Shown piece by piece: positions 7,873 to 13,320 of a DNA stretch of 21,894 bases. The notes under the pieces are model-generated. The model had not been told where the DNA came from, ran no database searches, and was given only the letters and a program-made list of their open reading frames with translations. The stretch is from the NCBI GenBank assembly GCA_937915285.1, contig CALDNG010000165.1, positions 1 to 21,894 of the forward strand, read 5' to 3'. This DNA comes from an uncultured Desulfomonile sp. (GTDB lineage Bacteria > Desulfobacterota > Desulfomonilia > Desulfomonilales > Desulfomonilaceae). The position numbers and the translations under genes were made by a program. Position 1 is the first letter of the stretch; every line of letters begins with the position of its first letter.

Positions 7873-9888
7873 TTAGGCAATCATTTTCTGAGAGTCCAAG
7901 GGCTTTTCCGTCCTGGCCATTTCCGCCAGTGATATCACGCCATCGGTCTCGCCCATTACTATCATTGAATCGTTCGCCATTATCATATCGTCTGCGCCGG
8001 GATTGCTTATGATCTTCGGACCACGTCTTATGGCAAGTACCGTGACCCCGTGTTCTTTCCTGAGCTTGAGTTCAGCCAGAGTCTGATTTTGCAATACTGA
8101 CCCCTCGTGAACCCGCAAGGTCGTAATATCGGCGTCCGGAACATAAAGTTCCAGATTGCAGACGGTCTGTTCACCCGGAACAAGGCTCCTCAACATGCCA
8201 TAATGGTCTGCTCTAACCTGGGCTACGAACTTCTCAATGTCCTCACGCGGAACCAGGTATCTGTTAAGGACGTGGTTGAGAACTTCCACAGACGCTTCAT
8301 AGTCCTCGGGGATGACAACATCCGCGCCGAGTTCGTAGAGCGGTTCCATTTCCGTAACATATCTGGTTCTGGAAACAACGTAAAGACTTGGGTTTAATCT
8401 CTTGGCTGTTTCAACCACTCTTCTGGTGGCTGCAGGGTCGGAAATCACTATAGCCATGGATCGTGCGTCGTGTACTCTTGCGTGTTCAAGCACGGCCTCC
8501 TGGGAGGCGTCCCCGTAGAAGATCGGGACTCCCTGAGCCTTCTCCTTCCTGACCGTCTCGGGATTCATCTCGATGATGACAACAGGTATGTTTGCAACTC
8601 TGGACGCCTGATAAAGATGACGTCCGTTCAAGCCGTAACCAACTATTATGAGATGATTGAACAGTGATTCCTCATCATCCTCAATCGGGGTTTTTTTGAG
8701 ACCACTTTTTAGCCTGTCTGGCCAAGGCGCCCTGTAGAACAGATCCGTTACACGAGGACCCGACGCCATGAGAAACGGAGCTAATATCATTGTTAGAATC
8801 GAGATGCCGAGAAAGAACTGGTAAAATTGGGGATCGACAAGTTTCAGCTTGTAACCTGTCGCCAGAAGAACGAATGCGAATTCCCCGATACCGCACAAGG
8901 CAAGTCCGGTGAAAATGGCCGTCTTCAGAGGAAAACCCAATATAATGGCTGGCAGTCCTGATGTGACGAATTTCAAAGCCAGAAGAACAAATGCAGCAAA
9001 TACTATGGAAAGCGGATTTCCGGCAAAAAACTTGAGGTCCAGCAACATCCCTATGGAAACAAAAAAGAAGCTCGTAAAAAGGTCTCTGAAGGGTATAACC
9101 GATCCCAGCGCCCGGTGACCGTAATCAGATTCCGATATTATAAGACCTGCCAGAAATGCCCCTAACGCAAGCGACAAACCGGCCTCTGATGTAATCCAGG
9201 CAATGCCAAGGCCAATGAACACTACCCCAAGAAAAAAGAGTTCCCGGTCCTTAAGCTTGGCCACCTGATACAGCGCATTGGGAATAAACCATTTGGCTGC
9301 AGCAAGCACGATCACAAATACCCCCACGGCTTTGACTGTAAGCATAATGAGGGTATTGGAAAGGCTATCGGTACCGCCGGCCAGAAGTGGGACCAGCAAT
9401 GTCATTGGAATAACGGCAATATCCTGGAATATCAGTATGCCTAGCGACATTCTACCGTGAGGACTGGATATGTCACCGGTACGCTGAAGAATCTGAAGTA
9501 CGATTGCGGTACTGCTCAATGAGACCAGCAGTCCGAAAAACACGGCCTGGTTGTATTCCAGCCCGAAGCTTGTACCGATCCACAGGCAGGCAAACAAAGT
9601 CGCCAGGACCTGAACGGCTCCACCCACCAAAGCTATTGTCCTTATCTGCAACAGATTCTCTATGGAGAATTCCAGGCCTATTGTAAACAGTAGGCAAACA
9701 ACCCCGACCTCGGCAAACTGCTCCACGACATGGATTTCGTTTATTAGTCCCAATCCGTGAGGACCCGAGATTATCCCTGTGAAAAGAAAACCTACAATGG
9801 CCGGTATTCCAAACCTGTTGCACAGGTAAGTCACTCCGAGAGCCAAGCCGCAAATCACAATTATATCGGTCAGTATGTGAGATTCCAT
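7873..9888 (-). CDS. CPA2 family cation/proton antiporter with RCK (TrkA_N) and TrkA_C domains, Kef-type
   Basis: Residues about 1-385 form a Na+/H+-exchanger fold of some 12-13 membrane segments, beginning ILTDIIVICGLALGVTYLCNRFGIPAIVGFLFTG and including GVVCLLFTIGLEFS, a CPA2 signature. An NAD-binding RCK domain starts near residue 415 (LIIVGYGLNGRHL with GxGxxG, then VVIIEMNPE) and runs through GDASQEAVLEHA. A TrkA_C ligand-binding domain ends the protein (residues about 570-655; LAELKLRKEHGVTVLAIRRG). This is the KefB/KefC/YbaL arrangement: K+ or Na+ efflux in exchange for protons, gated by nucleotide or metabolite. The glutathione-specific subtype cannot be assigned. The 671 residues are complete. 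The gene begins 19 bases after the AAA+ ATPase stop, and a TAGGAAG site overlaps that stop codon, so the two are likely translationally coupled. Confidence 0.93.
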   Translation of the reverse strand: MESHILTDIIVICGLALGVTYLCNRFGIPAIVGFLFTGIISGPHGLGLINEIHVVEQFAEVGVVCLLFTIGLEFSIENLLQIRTIALVGGAVQVLATLFACLWIGTSFGLEYNQAVFFGLLVSLSSTAIVLQILQRTGDISSPHGRMSLGILIFQDIAVIPMTLLVPLLAGGTDSLSNTLIMLTVKAVGVFVIVLAAAKWFIPNALYQVAKLKDRELFFLGVVFIGLGIAWITSEAGLSLALGAFLAGLIISESDYGHRALGSVIPFRDLFTSFFFVSIGMLLDLKFFAGNPLSIVFAAFVLLALKFVTSGLPAIILGFPLKTAIFTGLALCGIGEFAFVLLATGYKLKLVDPQFYQFFLGISILTMILAPFLMASGPRVTDLFYRAPWPDRLKSGLKKTPIEDDEESLFNHLIIVGYGLNGRHLYQASRVANIPVVIIEMNPETVRKEKAQGVPIFYGDASQEAVLEHARVHDARSMAIVISDPAATRRVVETAKRLNPSLYVVSRTRYVTEMEPLYELGADVVIPEDYEASVEVLNHVLNRYLVPREDIEKFVAQVRADHYGMLRSLVPGEQTVCNLELYVPDADITTLRVHEGSVLQNQTLAELKLRKEHGVTVLAIRRGPKIISNPGADDMIMANDSMIVMGETDGVISLAEMARTEKPLDSQKMIA

Positions 9889-9907
9889 AGATTAGTTCTG
9901 CATCTTC

Positions 9908-10987
9908 CTACAGCCTGGTAAACTTCTGGCAGTTTTTCTCGAACTGTTCAATGATCCGAAGATTCAATGTGGGTTTTACGCTAGGCAGCAACTCCATGAA
10001 TTCAGCCGTTGATATCCTGAAGTCTTTTCCGTCTGCAAGCTCCCGTTCAAACGCTTTTTGTGTGACCTTTCTGAACAGGTACTCAATATCGGCCGGTGTA
10101 AAAAATTCTAACATTTTGACGAGCTTTTCCGTGTCAACTTCACCGTGGTTTGTGTTGGCCAGGAAATGTTCAAAAATGGTTTTTCGACCCTCACTATCAA
10201 GGGCGCCCACAGGTATGATGAGATCAAAACGGCCGGGTCTGAGCAGAGCTGCGTCAAGTTGGTCAATATAATTGGTTGCGCAAACCAGTAGGGTGTTTCC
10301 TACCTGTTTCTTGAATAGCGGCACCTGCTTTAGAAACTCATTTGTGATCGACTTATCAACACGAGAAGCCTGATCCCGGTTACCGGCTATTTCTTCAAAT
10401 TCATCAATGAAGATAACCGCATTGTCGATTGTTGAAGCCTTTTCCATTAATTGTTTGAGATTTTTGCCCAATTTGTCCTGCCCATCGGCCATGAGGTCAC
10501 TTGGAGAAGCTTCAATGTACCACCAACCGAGAACACCGGCTATGGCCTTGACAAAATGGGTTTTGCCTGTTCCGGGAGGTCCGAAGAATATTATGGTCTT
10601 CGGAGGTGTCACTCCATGCTTCCTGGCGAGTTCAACCTCGGTCAGGGGCAGGATGATCATTTTATCGACTATCCGTTTTGGCGGCTGCGTCTCTGAAATC
10701 GTATCCCATATGGAGCGGTCCACCGGTTGGGCCCCGAGTTCCTTGAGTAAACTCACCGTTTGTTCTTTCATCAGGCCCTGCTGAATGGACTCAGTGTTCT
10801 CCATGAAGTCCACACAGGCTACCTTGAACCCAACGTCCCTGTCCAATTTCTCAGACAGGAACCACTTGTGCTGAAGTATTTTCACCCAGCATTCGGCCGC
10901 GACATCAGGCTCAAATTTCTGGCCCGTATAATTGAAAATGCGGGTAACGCACTCTTCCGGAATAGGTATGTCAGCAACTATTTCCAT
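9908..10987 (-). CDS. AAA+ family ATPase with distinctive N-terminal region
   Basis: The 359-residue protein has one classic AAA module. Walker A is GPPGTGKT (K142, T143), Walker B is VIFIDEFEE (D195, E196), sensor 1 is ATN (N239), and LLRPGRFD carries candidate arginine fingers R250 and R253. A C-terminal helical lid follows (FTPADIEYLFRKVTQKAFE). Such modules form hexamers that unfold or remodel partner proteins. Residues 1-110 do not belong to the module. They include a tryptophan-rich stretch (ECWVKILQHKWFLSEKLDRDVG) that I recall only vaguely from DUF4032-like proteins. No zinc-protease domain follows, so it is not FtsH. The ATG has a strong GAGGAGG site and a promoter about 60 bases upstream. 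As first gene of the operon with the antiporter and cyclophilin, it may control assembly or activity of the transporter; this is inference. Confidence 0.9.
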   Translation of the reverse strand: MEIVADIPIPEECVTRIFNYTGQKFEPDVAAECWVKILQHKWFLSEKLDRDVGFKVACVDFMENTESIQQGLMKEQTVSLLKELGAQPVDRSIWDTISETQPPKRIVDKMIILPLTEVELARKHGVTPPKTIIFFGPPGTGKTHFVKAIAGVLGWWYIEASPSDLMADGQDKLGKNLKQLMEKASTIDNAVIFIDEFEEIAGNRDQASRVDKSITNEFLKQVPLFKKQVGNTLLVCATNYIDQLDAALLRPGRFDLIIPVGALDSEGRKTIFEHFLANTNHGEVDTEKLVKMLEFFTPADIEYLFRKVTQKAFERELADGKDFRISTAEFMELLPSVKPTLNLRIIEQFEKNCQKFTRL

Positions 10988-11407
10988 AGTTCCTCCTCAA
11001 AAAAAGAAAAAGCCGGTTCCCTTTCGAGAGCAGCCCCTTCAGGAAATGCGTTATTACAGACAATAAAATTCTGTGTCAAGCCCCTTACAGGAAACTTCGG
11101 CTGTCTTATTATTATATGACCTGCAATGTTGACCCGATGGTGTTTGGAAATCCAGAATGAGGGACAAAGGCCATTTTGTAGTAATGTAGACTACGGTGAG
11201 CCCAAAAGGTTTCCCTGGACTGGAAAAGGAGCTGACTACAAAACAGGGGATTGCGTAAAAACAGTCGCCCCATTTGCAGGGTCAAAACATTGCCGTCAAC
11301 AACATGACGCTTCGGGACTTCGAGCCTTGGTTTCAACACTTAACAATACCTTTTTCAGGCAAACTTTTACAAGAAGTAACATTTCGTGCCTCTCAGGAGG
11401 TTGACAC
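10988..11407. other. Divergent intergenic region between AAA+ ATPase and HMG-CoA lyase genes
   Basis: This 420-base gap contains the minus-strand promoter and leader of the AAA+ operon at its left end, and an excellent ribosome site (CAGGAGG, 11394-11400) for the lyase at its right end. Between about 11080 and 11390 I see no clear promoter hexamers, repeat or gene. Short frames open on both strands here but lack ribosome sites and family motifs. Confidence 0.45.
11051..11079 (-). promoter_or_regulatory. Probable promoter of the AAA+ ATPase-antiporter-cyclophilin operon
   Basis: Read on the minus strand, a perfect TTGACA (11079 to 11074) is followed after 17 bases by TAATAA (11056 to 11051). 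The predicted start near 11044 gives a leader of about 57 nt before the ATG at 10987. The -35 is consensus and the spacing ideal, but the -10 matches only moderately. Confidence 0.5.
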
Positions 11408-12292
11408 ATGTCAGAAAATGTCGAGATACAGGAAGTTGGGCCTAGGGACGGGCTTCAGAATGAAAAGACGGTCCTAACTCCGGATCAGCGGGCACAATTG
11501 AGTGAGATGCTGATCGATTCAGGCCTCAGACGTATTCAGGTAGGTTCCTTTGTTAACCCGAAGCTAGTCCCACAGATGGGCAAAACAGACGAAGTCCTGA
11601 GTATCCTCGGGAAACCTAAAGGCGTAAGACTGAGTGCCCTGATTCTCAATAAGAGAGGATTGGAATTAGCGATCATGTCTCAAGTTGACCACGTTGAAAT
11701 AGGTGTTTCCGCCTCTGAATCGCATAGCCTCAGAAATACAGGCCTCACCAGGCCGGTAGCTTTGAATGTCGCTCGTGAGATTATACCAGTTGCACGTGAA
11801 TCAGGTATCAGAACAACGGCAACTGTGATGTGCGCTTTTGGCTGCGAATTTGAAGGTCCAATAGATGGCGGAATAGTTAAATCAATTGCCTCTGATCTGT
11901 TTGATTCAGATCCTGACGAAATAAGCCTGGCTGACACCACCGGTCGGGGCACTCCTGATCAGGTGGAGAAGTTGCTCCAAAGCATAATGCCGATAACGGC
12001 GCCGGAAAAAATATCACTTCATTTTCACGACACTTACGGTAATGCTGTCAGAAACGTTCTGAAGGCCCTTGATATGGGAATAAGAAAGTTTGATTCATCC
12101 TTGGGTGGCCTGGGCGGTTGCCCGTTCGTTCCGGGGGCCTCAGGAAACCTCTCCACCGAAAAATTACTGGATTGCGTGAACCGGAGAAACCTGTTCACCG
12201 GCATAGATCCGGACAGCTTGCAGAAAGCGGTTATTTTTGTCCGGAAAATGCTCAGCTCGGCCATATCTACCAACCACTCTGGACAACATTAA
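11408..12292 (+). CDS. mvaB: Hydroxymethylglutaryl-CoA lyase
   Basis: This DRE-TIM metallolyase cleaves 3-hydroxy-3-methylglutaryl-CoA to acetyl-CoA and acetoacetate, the last step of leucine degradation. Conserved residues are in place: R13, D14 and E19 in VGPRDGLQNE, the DTTGRGTP strand, metal ligands H205 and H207 in LHFHDTYGN, and the catalytic-loop cysteine C238 in the family signature GGLGGCPFVPGASGN. The length of 294 aa is normal. The ATG at 11408 follows CAGGAGG at ideal spacing. No other leucine-degradation gene is nearby, so it appears to be a lone unit. Some homologues act on related acyl-CoA substrates, but the cysteine loop strongly supports HMG-CoA lyase. Confidence 0.92.
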   Translation: MSENVEIQEVGPRDGLQNEKTVLTPDQRAQLSEMLIDSGLRRIQVGSFVNPKLVPQMGKTDEVLSILGKPKGVRLSALILNKRGLELAIMSQVDHVEIGVSASESHSLRNTGLTRPVALNVAREIIPVARESGIRTTATVMCAFGCEFEGPIDGGIVKSIASDLFDSDPDEISLADTTGRGTPDQVEKLLQSIMPITAPEKISLHFHDTYGNAVRNVLKALDMGIRKFDSSLGGLGGCPFVPGASGNLSTEKLLDCVNRRNLFTGIDPDSLQKAVIFVRKMLSSAISTNHSGQH

Positions 12293-12311
12293 AAATTTGT
12301 GAAAGTGATTG

Positions 12312-12333
12312 TTTATGTGATACTCTACATAAA
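12312..12333. promoter_or_regulatory. Inverted repeat, candidate operator
   Basis: TTTATGT (12312-12318) and ACATAAA (12327-12333) are perfect inverted copies separated by eight bases. The site lies 20 bases after the lyase stop and about 145 bases before the receiver-protein gene. It has the size of a dimeric-regulator site, and there is no T-run to make it a terminator. Confidence 0.3.
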
Positions 12334-12475
12334 GACTATGAGCATTAACAATTGCGCTTCACCAAGGAATGATCCAAGAGGCAGTAATTCTGACGGTCTG
12401 GAATGGTTAGTTCCCGATTTTTAAGGGCTCAGATAGTGTCAGTAAATGCCGGGATCAGAGTTTCAGGAGATGTAA

Positions 12476-12847
12476 ATGGCCCGTATACTGGTTGTTGATG
12501 ATGAGCCGGAAGTCCTTCTTTTGTTGACTGATATACTTGAGAGTGTTGGCTACGAGGTGATTAGGGCAACAAACGGCGCGGAAGGCCTAAAGGAATTCCA
12601 GCGGGGTGATATAGACCTGATAGTCACCGACATCATCATGCCGGATAAAGAGGGTCTAGAATCAATTATGGACTACAAGCAACTGAACCCTGATGTAAAA
12701 ATCATTGCTATCTCGGGAGGCGCACGTATAGGTCCACACACCTACCTGAAAATGGCCGAAAAATTCGGCGCCAGAAGAGTATTTTCCAAACCGTTTCGGA
12801 ACAAGGAACTCCTGGACGCTGTTGAACAACTCCTGGCTGAACAATGA
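12476..12847 (+). CDS. Stand-alone response regulator receiver protein (CheY-like)
   Basis: A single receiver domain of 123 aa with no output domain. The acidic pocket is D8/D9 (ILVVDDEPE), the phosphorylation site is D52 (IVTDIIMPD), the switch serine is S80 (IIAISGG), and the conserved lysine is K105 (FSKPF). It should take phosphate from a histidine kinase and act by protein contact, as in chemotaxis or a phosphorelay. A good AGGAGA ribosome site precedes the ATG. The nearest kinase gene on the same strand begins 473 bases downstream, beyond a terminator-like hairpin; pairing with it is plausible but unproven. The sequence between S80 and K105 (GGARIGPHTYLKMAEKFGARRV) is slightly longer than in CheY. 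Confidence 0.93.
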   Translation: MARILVVDDEPEVLLLLTDILESVGYEVIRATNGAEGLKEFQRGDIDLIVTDIIMPDKEGLESIMDYKQLNPDVKIIAISGGARIGPHTYLKMAEKFGARRVFSKPFRNKELLDAVEQLLAEQ

Positions 12848-13035
12848 CGCCGCTTAGACATATCTGGTCGCTGTAAGCCCGGATGTCTTTGTTCCAGACA
12901 GTTTCCATAACTCAACATTTTGAGCAAAACCGGCATAAGATGTTTTTCGACGCCGATAACCTTCAGCGCCCAATACGATCTTGAGCGTCAGTCCCAAAAC
13001 AGGACTTGGCTATAAATTATGTAGGGTGACGTTGG

Positions 13036-13088
13036 CCTGCATGATTCGCAGCGAAGGGACTCTAACTCCGCCTGGATGCAGGTTTTTT
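13036..13088 (+). terminator. Stem-loop with T-tract, probable intrinsic terminator
   Basis: CCTGCAT (13036-13042) pairs perfectly with ATGCAGG (13076-13082), followed at once by six T (13083-13088). The enclosed 33 bases contain a second hairpin, TTCG-CAG-CGAA (13045-13055). It lies about 190 bases after the receiver-protein stop and could end that transcript. The long structured loop is unusual for a simple terminator. Confidence 0.5.
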
Positions 13089-13135
13089 CAATCCCGATAA
13101 TTTCATGGTGGCGCTTTGAAGGCTTAAACAAGGCA

Positions 13136-13213
13136 GGCTCTAACTCTCAAGCTGGTTTTGTCGGGCGACACCCCCTCACGCCGAGTGGCGCCTCAAAATC
13201 TGACAAGTTAGCC
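13136..13213. repeat. Long imperfect inverted repeat
   Basis: From outside in, GGCTCTAAC (13136-13144) faces GTTAGCC (13207-13213), allowing a two-base bulge. GGTTTTG (13154-13160) faces CAAAATC (13194-13200) with one wobble, and GGCG (13164-13167) faces CGCC (13189-13192). This could be a structured RNA, an old insertion element or an attC-like fold. No integrase or cassette gene is nearby. Confidence 0.4.
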
Positions 13214-13320
13214 GGACGTTGTCGGAGCCGATCATTGCCGGGTTATTCGCCATCGTAGCCGTGGCGCCCGAATATCGGAAACTGGCTTCCACATTCATGT
13301 CTTGAAGGATTAAGGACTGA

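Larger units (their letters stand above)
12848..13320. other. 473-base intergenic region with several stem-loops
   Basis: No gene is supported here. It holds a T-tailed hairpin with a nested stem (13036-13088), a long imperfect inverted repeat (13136-13213) and a partly overlapping hairpin (13199-13226). CTCTAACTC occurs twice, 78 bases apart (13060-13068 and 13138-13146). A TATAAATTAT stretch (13011-13020) could be a -10 region, but no matching -35 is seen. The ribosome site for the downstream kinase is TAAGGA near 13311-13316. Confidence 0.5.

Noticed and set aside
11112..11404. Short frames of 75-92 codons on both strands upstream of the HMG-CoA lyase gene
   Set aside because: They overlap each other, lack ribosome sites and show no recognisable motif; I treat the region as non-coding.
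12315..12331. CRP/FNR-family site reading
   Set aside because: Only one half-site (TGTGA) matches well, and the true dyad centre is offset from the CRP geometry; kept only as an unassigned inverted repeat.
12981..13020. Sigma70 or sigma54 promoter around TTGAGC / TTGGCTATAAATTAT
   Set aside because: No hexamer pair with 16-18 base spacing and no GG-N10-GC pattern could be found.
13036..13088. Cyclic-di-GMP, preQ1 or fluoride riboswitch
   Set aside because: The conserved core sequences of these classes, as I know them, are absent.
13076..13258. 60-codon frame in the gap before the membrane kinase
   Set aside because: It begins inside the terminator stem and T-tract, has no ribosome site, and its sequence shows no domain.
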